From: an uncultured Bacteroidales bacterium
GTDB lineage: Bacteria > Bacteroidota > Bacteroidia > Bacteroidales > P3
Assembly: GCA_946540365.1 (NCBI GenBank)
Contig: CAMNIH010000009.1
Span: forward strand, 1 to 25,117
Reading direction: 5' to 3'
Length of the DNA: 25,117 bases
The notes under the pieces were generated by a model. The model was not told where the DNA came from. It saw only the letters and a program-made list of their open reading frames with translations, and searched no databases. Numbering within the stretch: the first letter of the stretch is position 1; every line of letters begins with the position of its first letter. Shown here one piece after another: positions 1 through 7,783 of this stretch. The translations under genes were made by a program, and so were the position numbers.

Positions 1-812
1 TTCTGCATCTCGGGCAGCATGGCGGCGAACTTCGAGAGGTCGTTGCTCCACTGCTCGTCCTTGACCAGCACGAAAGCTTCGTGCGAGCACTTCAGGCCGT
101 TGATGCCGTCGTCGTAGTTCTCGATGGGGCCCACGACGAAGTCCAGTTTGCTGTCTTTCATGTCCATCCACACCATGTCGCTCTCGTAGTAGTCGTCGGT
201 GCGGAAAGCCTGGCGGCGGGCTTCGAGGTATTTCTTCAACCCGGCGTTGTCGGCCAGGGCGATGGCTTTCTCCAGCAGGGTGTCGACCTTGGCCAGCTCT
301 TCCTTGTAGGCCTCGTGGTAGGGCAGTACGTAGAGCTTGCCCTCGGCATTGCGGCGGATGACGCTGTACTGGCTGTCTTTCAGCGGGTCTTCGAGGGCGT
401 CAAACTCCTCCTTGGTCATGTCGGCGGGGTAGAAGTTGCAGCCCGCGGGGCGCTCGCCGTAGCCGGGCAGGAAGGGACGCTCGCTGTCCAGACGGTCCCA
501 AGCACCGTACTGGATGCGGGCGAAGGCCTGCATGGCGGGGTCGGACAGGGTGTCGAGGCTGGCGCGGTTGGCGTAGCCGAAGTACTCGTCCCAGTAGATG
601 TCGTCCATCACTTTGCCGATCTCGATGAAGATCTTGACCAGTTCTTTCTCGTTGGCCGAGAGGTTCTGGATGAGGTCCGACTTCAGTTCAAAGACGGCAT
701 ACTCGTCCACTTTTTGTTGAATTTCCGATTTCTGTTCGGCTGCTTTTTTGTCTTTGCAACCGACGGCCATAAGCATTGTCGCTGCCATAGCACACATCAT
801 TAACTTTTTCAT
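1..812 (-). CDS. M49 family (dipeptidyl peptidase III-like) lipoprotein, N-terminal part
   Basis: The frame opens at an ATG ending at 812 on the minus strand and leaves the window at position 1, so about 270 N-terminal residues are visible. The protein begins MKKLMMCAMAATMLMAVGC: a short lipoprotein signal peptide with a lipobox (AVGC) and predicted lipidated Cys19, followed by a Lys/Asp-rich stretch. It is therefore expected on the cell envelope facing the periplasm or the surface. The rest resembles the N-terminal half of Bacteroidetes M49 zinc peptidases, including the stretches GAWDRLDSERPFLPGYG, RRQAFRTDDYYESDMVWMD and VGPIENYDDGINGLK. The zinc motif HEXXGH of M49 would lie beyond the left edge, so catalytic competence cannot be judged. 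M49 enzymes remove dipeptides from the N terminus of oligopeptides. It is divergent from the neighbouring tRNA gene. Confidence 0.8.
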   Translation of the reverse strand, partial: MKKLMMCAMAATMLMAVGCKDKKAAEQKSEIQQKVDEYAVFELKSDLIQNLSANEKELVKIFIEIGKVMDDIYWDEYFGYANRASLDTLSDPAMQAFARIQYGAWDRLDSERPFLPGYGERPAGCNFYPADMTKEEFDALEDPLKDSQYSVIRRNAEGKLYVLPYHEAYKEELAKVDTLLEKAIALADNAGLKKYLEARRQAFRTDDYYESDMVWMDMKDSKLDFVVGPIENYDDGINGLKCSHEAFVLVKDEQWSNDLSKFAAMLPEMQ

Positions 813-854
813 TATTAATACATTTTGTGGTTTATATCCAATCGTTGGAATTTG

Positions 855-862
855 CAAAGTTA
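855..862 (-). promoter_or_regulatory. Putative -7 box of the M49 lipoprotein gene
   Basis: The minus strand reads TAACTTTG here, an exact match to the Bacteroidetes -7 consensus TAnnTTTG, 42 bases upstream of the ATG. No convincing -33 TTTG lies at 19-21 bases, so this is a motif match only. Confidence 0.45.
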
Positions 863-869
863 CATTTTT

Positions 870-900
870 TTTGTCATATTGGAAAAAAGTAGTACTTTTG
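870..900 (+). promoter_or_regulatory. Bacteroidetes-type promoter of tRNA-Ser
   Basis: TTTG at 870-873 and TACTTTTG at 893-900 are separated by 19 bases, matching the -33/-7 promoter of the Bacteroidetes primary sigma factor. The tRNA gene begins 20 bases downstream. The element overlaps the upstream region of the divergent M49 gene. Confidence 0.75.
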
Positions 901-920
901 CACCCGCTTTCAACCCAAAC

Positions 921-1011
921 GGAAAGGTGCTCGAGTGGTTGAAGAGGCCCGCCTGGAAAGCGAGTAAGCGTTAACAGCGCTTCAGGGGTTCGAATCCCCT
1001 CCTTTCCGCCA
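921..1011 (+). tRNA. tRNA-Ser (anticodon GGA)
   Basis: The acceptor stem GGAAAGG (921-927) pairs with CCTTTCC (1001-1007), followed by discriminator G1008 and an encoded CCA (1009-1011). The T arm contains GGTTCGAATCC. The anticodon loop CTGGAAA (953-959) places anticodon GGA at 955-957, reading UCC/UCU serine codons. A long variable arm with an AAGCG/CGCTT stem, characteristic of class II tRNAs, confirms serine. The anticodon stem 948-952 / 960-964 contains one apparent C-A mismatch (949/963); all other stems pair. It is a single tRNA gene with its own promoter and terminator. Confidence 0.95.
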
Positions 1012-1022
1012 GAATCAATGTG

Positions 1023-1058
1023 AAGCGAGGCTCTGCTGTTGGCAGGGCCTCGCTTTTT
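1023..1058 (+). terminator. Rho-independent terminator after tRNA-Ser
   Basis: AAGCGAGGC (1023-1031) pairs with GCCTCGCTT (1047-1055), with a further CTGC/GCAG pairing inside, and the 3' arm runs into a T tract ending at 1058. It lies between the tRNA and the convergent protease gene, whose stop codon is at 1061-1063. On the minus strand the hairpin lacks a clear T tract, so it is primarily a plus-strand terminator. Confidence 0.85.
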
Positions 1059-1060
1059 GT

Positions 1061-4000
1061 TTATCGTCTCACGATGCGGCAGGTGGCCTCGCCCTCGGGC
1101 AGGGTGAGCCGCAGGAGGTAGGTGCCGGCCGGCAGGGCGCCGAGGTCGAGCCGGTCGGTGGCTCCGTGGGTCTGCACCCGCCGTCCGCGCAGGTCGTAGA
1201 GGTCGGCCCGCAGCACCGGACGGCTCAGCCGTACCTGGCTCGCCGTGGGATTGGGGTAGAGGCTGACGCTCATCTCGGCCCCTTCGGCGATGCCTTGCGT
1301 GGCCGGCTCGGTGAGCGTGAGCAGCAGGATGACCGTCGAGTCGCATCCGTCGACGGTGGCGAATTGCTGCATGTAGACCCCCGACTCGCGATAGGAGGCT
1401 CCATTCCATTGGTAGGCAGGCCCTTCGGCGCTGACTTCCACGGTGTCGGTCACCGAGTGGTGAACCGTGAGCAGCAGGGTGACGCTGCTGTCGCAACCGT
1501 AGCGGTCGGCCAGGGTGAAGACGAGGCTGTCGGAATCGGTATAGCTGTTGCCGAGGAAGGTGTAGCGGTCGCAGACCTCAACGCTCACCACGGTGTCGGA
1601 TATGCCGTGGACGGTGTAGTCGACGAACGCGATGCTGTCGTCGCCCTGCACCACGTGGCTCCCGTTGCCGGGGTGACGGGTGTCGATGGTGTCGCTGCCG
1701 AGCAGGTAGGTCGCGCCCTCGCAGAGGTCGTCGTGCCGGAAGCTGACGGAGGCCCTGTCGTAGCGTGGCAGCCGCACGTCGTCGATCCAGGCGCAGTCGC
1801 TGCCGTTGCTGACGCTGACATCCTTGCTGTAGGCGAAGCGCAGGGTGTGGCTGCCGGCAGGGATCAGGCGGGCAAAGCGGGTCCAGTCGACGGTGCCCGA
1901 GGCGGTCAACACCGCATCGTCGTCGAGGTAGAGATGGAATTTGTCGTAGTTGGCCTCCGACGAGACGCTGTAGTGGAACGTTAGGCTGTCGGCCGTCGGC
2001 AGGTCGAGGTGGAGGGTGACATCCGAGGTCTGGTGGTGGTCCAGGTTGGCGGCCGACCGCAGGCTGTAGCTCCCTTGGCGGGCCTTGGCGTCGGTCAGCT
2101 GCCAGGCATGGCTGCCGTGGATCCACCCCTCGGTGTGGTAGCTGTTGCCCTCGAAGGTCTCGTGGGGCGCCGCTCCGATGTAGAAGTGCAGGGTGGCAAT
2201 CGGCCGCTCGCCCATGCCGAGGCTCACGGGGATGTGGATCCCGTCGGGCAGCAGGCTGTCGGCGCTGACGGTGAAGGTGTGGGTGAGCGAGGCCGACGGG
2301 GCCAGCGTCAGGGGGATGGAGGGTTCGCTGACGGCGAGCAGTGCGGTGGGCGAGGTGAGGGCGACACGGCTGGCGGGCTGTGTCAGATGCCCTTGGTTGC
2401 TGATGGTGATGGCGAAGCTGACGCTCTGTCCGGCCTGCAGGCTGTGGGGTACATGGCCCAGCTGGGCCGTGAGCCGTGGCGCGTTGAGGGTGAGCGGCAG
2501 CGAGCATGTCGGGTGGTAGGGGCTTCCGCTCCAGCCGGGGCTGGCGGTCAGCCGGATCTCGTCGCCGTCGCCGACCAGGGGGGCCACTGTTGCGGTGGTG
2601 CCTACCACAAGGGTGTCGCCTGCCGCCAGGCTGTCGATGGCCACTATGCCGGGCGACAGGGCCAGGGCGGCGCTGTCTGACGTGGTCAGCCCGAGGGTGA
2701 TGCCGCGGGCCGTGCTGTCGCCGACGTTGGCAATCCTGACGTCGAGGGGCCGTGCGCTGCCGGCGTCGAGCGGCATCTGCGGCACGGCATCGACCACCGT
2801 GACGAATGCTCCGTCGGGCAGCAGGATGCTGACGGGATAGAACGTGGTGCGGTGCTGCTGGGCCGAGAGGGCCAGTTCGTAGCCTCCGGCCTGCAACGTG
2901 GCCGGCAGGCTCAGGGTGGCGTCGCCGTTGCCGTCGGCCCAGGTGGCCGCCACCACGCTGTGGGTCAGCGTGTCGGTCAGGGCCACATAGGCATGGGCTA
3001 CCGTCCCGACACTCAGGCTCGTGGTGCCGTAGGGGATATGCGACGAGACTGTCACGTCGATGGGTGAAGCCTGCGTCAGGTAGGGCATCACCGAGGGGTC
3101 GCCCATCAGGTGGTAGATCTCCCAGTAGTAGTGCTTGAGCGACGAGGTCGACGACTCGACGGCCATGTTGCCCCACATCATCAGCGACCCCTGCGAGGTG
3201 GCCCACTGCGGGTAGGTCTCGTTGTGGGTGTGGCAGAGGCGGTCGTAGATCCCGAGGTGGGTGCTGTTGTAGGCCATCGACATGGTGGCGCTGATGCCGC
3301 TGCGCACGCCCACGGCCCAGTAGAAGTCTTCGCCCCAGTAGGTGCTGTTGCTGCCTCCGATGTAGCCCACCGCTCCGCAGTAGTTGCCCTTGCGCAGCAG
3401 GGCTTCGCCCAGACATGCCGGGGTCTCGAACTTGTTGGTCAGACAGCAGTTGCCGATCATGATGCCATATTTCTGGCTGTTGGTCATCGCCTCGACGTGG
3501 CTGGTGGTGAAGTTGGGCGTGCCCCAGCTGGTGGAGCTGCCGTGGGCCGAGTAGTTGATCAGTCCCGCCCCTTGGTTGTAGTAGCCGCGCACGGTGGCCG
3601 ACATGGACGACGAGTTGCCGTCGACGTAGACATTGCTGCCCGCGGGCACGATGGCGGTGTTGTTCTTGAAGTAGCGTACCGAGCTGAACCCGTGGCCGCC
3701 GTTGATGTAGTTGATGATGGCATAGTCCATGGCCGGGTCGGCATAGGTGTAGCCAAAGTCGCCTGTATCCCCTCCGTCGACGCCGGCCACCAGCACCGCC
3801 CGGTCGAGGAACGACGGATCGGCAAAGGTGTACTGCTCGTACATGAGGGTCTTCTCGATCTGGGGCGTCAACTGGCTGACGTTCTGTGCCGAGAAGCGTC
3901 CGCAGTAGCAGTCGGGCAGGTGGTCGCCAGCGGTCCACGTGGTGTAGTAGAGGTCGGTGATATGGTCTTCGTCGGTTCGACCCGCAAAGGGCGGTATCTG

Positions 4001-4897
4001 TGCCACATCGCCCACCAGCAGCAGGTAGGTCGGCGCCGGCGACGAGGCCGTGGCATCGGTGTACTGGCCCTGCAGGTAGGCGGCGATGGAGGTGGTGTCG
4101 CTTCCCACTGCGGGGTCGTCGGTGTAGACGATGTCGGCGATGAACCCCTTGCGCCGTTTCCACTCCACGAAGCTATCCAGCTGTCCGCGGAACATGCTGT
4201 GGGCCACGATGAGGTAGCGTACCGGTGCTGCGGTGCTTACGCTCTTGGGGTAGAGGTTGTTGAGGCTCGCTGCGCCGATAGAGAATGCCGGTGTGTGGTA
4301 GCGGTCGAAGTGCTGCCGCGTGGCCGTGCTGTCGACCCCGCGGTAGCGGATGCTGAGGGTGGCGCTGCGGCAGACGACCACCGTGCCGCTGACAGGATTG
4401 TACTGCACAGGGCAGTATTCGAGGCGCGCCATCCGGCGGTCGCGTGCGATGCCGACCGTCCGCACCCGGACGCTTCCACCCGTGAAGGCGTCCGTGGCGT
4501 AGCTCTTGGCGTCGATGGTCAGCGGCCGCCGGAGGCTGTCGGACTTGCTGCGCGACGGTTGAGCCGGCAGCAGGGGGTGGGGCAGGGGCGTCAGGGTGTC
4601 GTACTCGGCCTCGATGACTTCCACCTCGTAGCCCTCGCAGAAGGGCACTTCGATCAGCCCTGTGAAGGTGGGCAGCCCGGGAGCCCCCACGGGGGCCGTG
4701 GCGACGAGGCTCTCCATCGTCAGGGTGGAGTAGGTCCGCCCGTCGGCAACATGTTCGCCGACCTGTGGCGCGGCGGCGCTGAAGCGCAGCTGCAGCCCGT
4801 CGTAGCCGTCGCTCAGCACGTGGTATGACTGGGCTGCCGCCTGGAGCGACAGCCCGAGGGCCACCACTATTCCTATTATGTATTTACTTTTTGACAT
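1061..4897 (-). CDS. Secreted gingipain-like C25 cysteine protease with T9SS sorting domain
   Basis: This is a 1278-residue multidomain exoprotein. An ATG at 4897 is preferred over a TTG one codon upstream. A signal peptide covers about residues 1-23 (ends QAAAQ). A propeptide-like region follows to about 215, then the caspase-fold C25 catalytic domain at about 225-605. In that domain His452 (YSAHGS) and Cys485 (NCCLTNKF) fit the gingipain His/Cys dyad. Next come Ig-like/CARDB-type beta domains (about 610-905), a MAM-like jelly roll beginning HETFEGNSY and ending WIDDVRLP (about 912-1046), and two tandem GCDS-type repeats (about 1107-1196). A type A T9SS C-terminal domain starts at SVSLYPNP and ends in a basic tail. 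By family analogy it is exported by Sec and T9SS and anchored on the surface. The specificity cannot be read. It overlaps the upstream flotillin gene by 14 bases, suggesting translational coupling in the kamBC-flotillin operon. Confidence 0.93.
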   Translation of the reverse strand: MSKSKYIIGIVVALGLSLQAAAQSYHVLSDGYDGLQLRFSAAAPQVGEHVADGRTYSTLTMESLVATAPVGAPGLPTFTGLIEVPFCEGYEVEVIEAEYDTLTPLPHPLLPAQPSRSKSDSLRRPLTIDAKSYATDAFTGGSVRVRTVGIARDRRMARLEYCPVQYNPVSGTVVVCRSATLSIRYRGVDSTATRQHFDRYHTPAFSIGAASLNNLYPKSVSTAAPVRYLIVAHSMFRGQLDSFVEWKRRKGFIADIVYTDDPAVGSDTTSIAAYLQGQYTDATASSPAPTYLLLVGDVAQIPPFAGRTDEDHITDLYYTTWTAGDHLPDCYCGRFSAQNVSQLTPQIEKTLMYEQYTFADPSFLDRAVLVAGVDGGDTGDFGYTYADPAMDYAIINYINGGHGFSSVRYFKNNTAIVPAGSNVYVDGNSSSMSATVRGYYNQGAGLINYSAHGSSTSWGTPNFTTSHVEAMTNSQKYGIMIGNCCLTNKFETPACLGEALLRKGNYCGAVGYIGGSNSTYWGEDFYWAVGVRSGISATMSMAYNSTHLGIYDRLCHTHNETYPQWATSQGSLMMWGNMAVESSTSSLKHYYWEIYHLMGDPSVMPYLTQASPIDVTVSSHIPYGTTSLSVGTVAHAYVALTDTLTHSVVAATWADGNGDATLSLPATLQAGGYELALSAQQHRTTFYPVSILLPDGAFVTVVDAVPQMPLDAGSARPLDVRIANVGDSTARGITLGLTTSDSAALALSPGIVAIDSLAAGDTLVVGTTATVAPLVGDGDEIRLTASPGWSGSPYHPTCSLPLTLNAPRLTAQLGHVPHSLQAGQSVSFAITISNQGHLTQPASRVALTSPTALLAVSEPSIPLTLAPSASLTHTFTVSADSLLPDGIHIPVSLGMGERPIATLHFYIGAAPHETFEGNSYHTEGWIHGSHAWQLTDAKARQGSYSLRSAANLDHHQTSDVTLHLDLPTADSLTFHYSVSSEANYDKFHLYLDDDAVLTASGTVDWTRFARLIPAGSHTLRFAYSKDVSVSNGSDCAWIDDVRLPRYDRASVSFRHDDLCEGATYLLGSDTIDTRHPGNGSHVVQGDDSIAFVDYTVHGISDTVVSVEVCDRYTFLGNSYTDSDSLVFTLADRYGCDSSVTLLLTVHHSVTDTVEVSAEGPAYQWNGASYRESGVYMQQFATVDGCDSTVILLLTLTEPATQGIAEGAEMSVSLYPNPTASQVRLSRPVLRADLYDLRGRRVQTHGATDRLDLGALPAGTYLLRLTLPEGEATCRIVRR

Positions 4898-6383
4898 CAA
4901 TCGAGCTGTCGCTGTCGAGGTTGATGTTACGGTTGACCTTGGCGTCGATGGTGTTGGCGCGCACGATGTCGGTCATGTTGACGCCCGTGGCGCTCTCGAT
5001 CACGTCGAAGCTCTGCTTGATCACCGCTGGCACGGCGCCGCTGATGCCTGCGGCGTCGGCACCGCTGGTGCCGTAGACGTTCATGTTCTTGATGGCGCTG
5101 ATGGGCTCCGAGACGTGCTGTGCCACCTCGGGTATGATCTTCACCATCATGTCGAGGATGGCCGCCTGGCCGTAGCGCTCGTAGGCTTCGGCCTTCTTCT
5201 GCATGGCTTCGGCCTCGGCCAAGCCCTTCTTCTCGATGGCGATAGCCTCGGCCTCGCCGGCCTTCTGTATCTTGTAGGCCTCGGCCTCGCCGTTGGCCTT
5301 GATACCCTCGGCTTCGAGCACCATGGCCTGCTTCTTGGCTTCGGCCAGGGCTATCTGGGCGCGGGCTTCCTGCTCGGCGCGGTAGGCCTGGGCCTCGGCC
5401 TCGCGTTTGCTCTGCTCCAGGTCGGCAGCGGCCTGCAGCTCAATCTGGTACTTGTTGGCGTCCGACTGCTTCATCACCTCGGCCTGCAGCTCGTTCTCGC
5501 GGATCTTCACCCGCTCGGCGGTGAGCACCTGCTCGCGCTTGGTCTGCTCGATCTGGGCGTCGACGGTCTTGGTGTTGATGGTCTTCTGCTGCTCCTGGCG
5601 CTGGATCTCGTAGGCGGCGTCGGCATCGGCCTTCTTGGTCTGCTCGATGATGGTCAGCTCGCTGCGCTTGACGGCCAGCTCGTTCTGGCGGATGGCGATC
5701 TGGGTCTGGCTGTCCACCTGGGCGTCGTTGGCCTCCTTCTGGGCCTGGGCCTCGGCCATGGCGATGTCGCGCTCGGCATTGGCCTTGTTGATCTTGGCCT
5801 GCTTGCGGATGGTCCACGTGTTGTCGGCGCCGAGGTCCTCGATGAGGTTCTTCTCGTCGGTGACGTTCTGGATGTTGCACGAGATGATGCGCAGTCCCAG
5901 GGCCTCCATGTCTTTCTGCGCCTTGTTCATGATTTCGTCGCTGAACTTGTCGCGGTTGATGTTGATGTCGCGCAGCGACAGGCTGCCGATGACCTCGCGC
6001 ATGTTGCCCTCCAACGAGTCCTGCACCTGCTTCGAGATGTCGTTGCCGTTCATATTCAGGAAGTTCTTGGCGGCCAGACGCACCCCCTCGATGTCGGGGA
6101 TGACCTGGATTTTGGCCACGGCGTCGACGTTGACGTTGATGAAGTCGTTGGTGGGCACCGTGCGGCTGGTCTTGATGTCGGCCGTCACCTGGCCCAGGAA
6201 CACCTTGTCTAAGCGCTCCAGCAGCGGCACCCGCAGGCCGCCCTTGCCGATGTAGATGCGCGGCTTGCGGTTCAGTCCGGAGACGATGTAGGCCACCGAC
6301 GGCGGCGCCTTGATGTAGGATACCAAAATGATGAACAGTACGACGACTGCCACAACGATAAGGGTGATTGTCAATTGGCTCAT
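4884..6383 (-). CDS. Flotillin-like SPFH/Band 7 membrane protein
   Basis: The 499-residue protein has one N-terminal membrane segment (about residues 4-24), an SPFH/PHB domain (about 25-210), and a long Ala/Glu/Lys/Gln-rich helix with repeated EAEA/AEAEA blocks (about 210-420) typical of flotillin coiled coils. A conserved flotillin-like tail follows (YGQAAILDMMVKIIPEVAQ). Family members (bacterial FloT/YqiK type) oligomerise at the inner membrane and organise functional microdomains. The NfeD-like partner often found beside bacterial flotillins is not present here. The start ATG at 6383 lies 11 bases after the kamC-like stop codon, and the 3' end overlaps the C25 protease by 14 bases, so it sits inside a four-gene operon. 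The family call is secure; its clients are unknown. Confidence 0.92.
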   Translation of the reverse strand: MSQLTITLIVVAVVVLFIILVSYIKAPPSVAYIVSGLNRKPRIYIGKGGLRVPLLERLDKVFLGQVTADIKTSRTVPTNDFINVNVDAVAKIQVIPDIEGVRLAAKNFLNMNGNDISKQVQDSLEGNMREVIGSLSLRDININRDKFSDEIMNKAQKDMEALGLRIISCNIQNVTDEKNLIEDLGADNTWTIRKQAKINKANAERDIAMAEAQAQKEANDAQVDSQTQIAIRQNELAVKRSELTIIEQTKKADADAAYEIQRQEQQKTINTKTVDAQIEQTKREQVLTAERVKIRENELQAEVMKQSDANKYQIELQAAADLEQSKREAEAQAYRAEQEARAQIALAEAKKQAMVLEAEGIKANGEAEAYKIQKAGEAEAIAIEKKGLAEAEAMQKKAEAYERYGQAAILDMMVKIIPEVAQHVSEPISAIKNMNVYGTSGADAAGISGAVPAVIKQSFDVIESATGVNMTDIVRANTIDAKVNRNINLDSDSSIDVKK

Positions 6384-6394
6384 AGTAATGTTAT

Positions 6395-7783
6395 TTAATG
6401 GTTTATGTTTTCATTTGCCAGGGCGATCAGCTGCTCGTCGCATCCGAGGATCGAGGCGATGCGCAGCGCCTCGTGGGGCACGTTGTCGCTTTGGTCCTCG
6501 GTGAGCGAATAGTCGATGAAGCGGTTGATATTCTGCGGGGTGAGTGGCACGTCGGCCATCCCCTCGACGAACCCTTTGACGCGCAGGCGGTGGCAGCGGG
6601 TGCCCAGCTGTCCGTAGTGGGTGGTGATGAGGCTGACGGAGGGCTCCTGCTCCATGAGGGTGATCAGTGCCTGCACCAGCGCCTTGCCCTCGACGGGGTT
6701 GGTGGTGCGGGCGGGCTCGTCGATGAGCACCAACAGCATCTTGCGGCGGCTAAGCTGCAGTATGTTGCTGATTTTGATAATCTCCGAGGCGTAGCTGCTG
6801 AGGCCGTTCATCTCGTTCTGCTCGTCGCCGATCGAGGCGACCACGTCGTCGAAGAGCATCGTCTCGGCCCACTGGGCCGGTGCGTACATGCCGCATTGCA
6901 CCATCAGCTGGGCGGTACCTATGCTCTTGAGCAGCACGGTCTTGCCCGCCATGTTGGCGCCGGTGACCAGCGTCACCCCGCTGCCGATGCTGATGTCGAC
7001 CGGCTGGTAGCGCAGGCCGAGCTCCTCGTTGCGGTCGCGCAGACGCGGGTTGAACAGCTGGCGGTAGCAGACGTGGTCGTCCAGTCGCGGACGGGTCAGA
7101 TGCCATCGGTGTACCAGGTCGGCTTTGGCCAGCAGGAAATCGATGTAAGCCATTTGTTCCATGGCTGTTGTGAGCGGTTGGCAGTAGCGCGACAGCATGT
7201 CGCTCAGCAGCAGGCACACCTCCTGCTGGAGGTCGTTCTGGCGGGCGAGCAGCTCGCTGATGCGGGTCGGGTCGCCGTCGTGCTCCTGCAGGGCTTTGAG
7301 TTCGCGCCGCAGGGGCGCCAACCGTTCGTCGTAAGAGTCATAGATATAGAAGTTTACCACCCCTGTGCTGTCCGGGTCGAGTATGGCGAACACCTCGTCG
7401 AGGTCGGGCAGGGGGAGCACCTGGTCGAGTGCGAGTCCGGCTAAAGCGGTGCGGGCCTTGCCGTTGAGGTAGGCAAGGTTCTTGATTTCAAACAGTTCAA
7501 CCTCGTTCAGCGGGGTGTGGACGCTCAGCGAGGCGAGGGTGCTCTGCAGGTCGTGCAGTTGCATCAGGCAGTGGCGCAAGTCGATGTAGGGGCGCGACGA
7601 GGCCTTGGCGCGGACGGTGCGCTCGACCACGTCGAGGCGCTGCCACTCGGCTTCGAGGGGGGCGGCGTCGGCCATATAGTCGGTGTCGAGCATCCAACGC
7701 CGTCCGGCCGACGACATAAGTTCCATGTTGTCAATGACGTACTGGAACCCGGGGTCGCGTTTTATCAGGTCTTTTATCTTCAT
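6395..7783 (-). CDS. kamC: MutS-family ATPase, probable lysine 5,6-aminomutase reactivase KamC-like
   Basis: The 462-residue protein carries only the C-terminal core and ATPase part of the MutS fold; no mismatch-recognition domain or MutS2 Smr domain is visible. Walker A is GANMAGKT at about 275-282, followed by a QNEMNGLSSYASE element, Walker B LVLIDEPART at about 351-360 and the switch histidine in ITTHYGQ (about 389). The DEPARTTNP sequence resembles the branch found in lysine fermentation clusters as KamC, the ATPase of the factor that reactivates lysine 5,6-aminomutase. The upstream kamB-like gene overlaps it by 4 bases (ATGA), the arrangement expected for the two subunits. No aminomutase (kamD/kamE) or other lysine-fermentation gene is in the window. 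The alternative is an uncharacterised MutS-like paralogue. The MutS ATPase call is firm; the KamC assignment is moderate. Confidence 0.72.
   Translation of the reverse strand: MKIKDLIKRDPGFQYVIDNMELMSSAGRRWMLDTDYMADAAPLEAEWQRLDVVERTVRAKASSRPYIDLRHCLMQLHDLQSTLASLSVHTPLNEVELFEIKNLAYLNGKARTALAGLALDQVLPLPDLDEVFAILDPDSTGVVNFYIYDSYDERLAPLRRELKALQEHDGDPTRISELLARQNDLQQEVCLLLSDMLSRYCQPLTTAMEQMAYIDFLLAKADLVHRWHLTRPRLDDHVCYRQLFNPRLRDRNEELGLRYQPVDISIGSGVTLVTGANMAGKTVLLKSIGTAQLMVQCGMYAPAQWAETMLFDDVVASIGDEQNEMNGLSSYASEIIKISNILQLSRRKMLLVLIDEPARTTNPVEGKALVQALITLMEQEPSVSLITTHYGQLGTRCHRLRVKGFVEGMADVPLTPQNINRFIDYSLTEDQSDNVPHEALRIASILGCDEQLIALANENINH

Noticed and set aside
1578..4163. Very long open frames antisense to or out of frame with the C25 protease (861 codons minus, 572 codons plus at 3110-4828)
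   Set aside because: They are rich in Arg/Pro/Ala/Gly/His low-complexity residues, show no domain or signal features, and are explained by GC-rich codon usage of the real gene, which has clear C25 and T9SS motifs.
6395..7783. MutS-like ATPase considered as a DNA mismatch repair MutS or MutS2
   Set aside because: It is only 462 residues, lacks a visible mismatch-recognition or Smr domain, and is paired by a 4-base overlap with a kamB-like gene.
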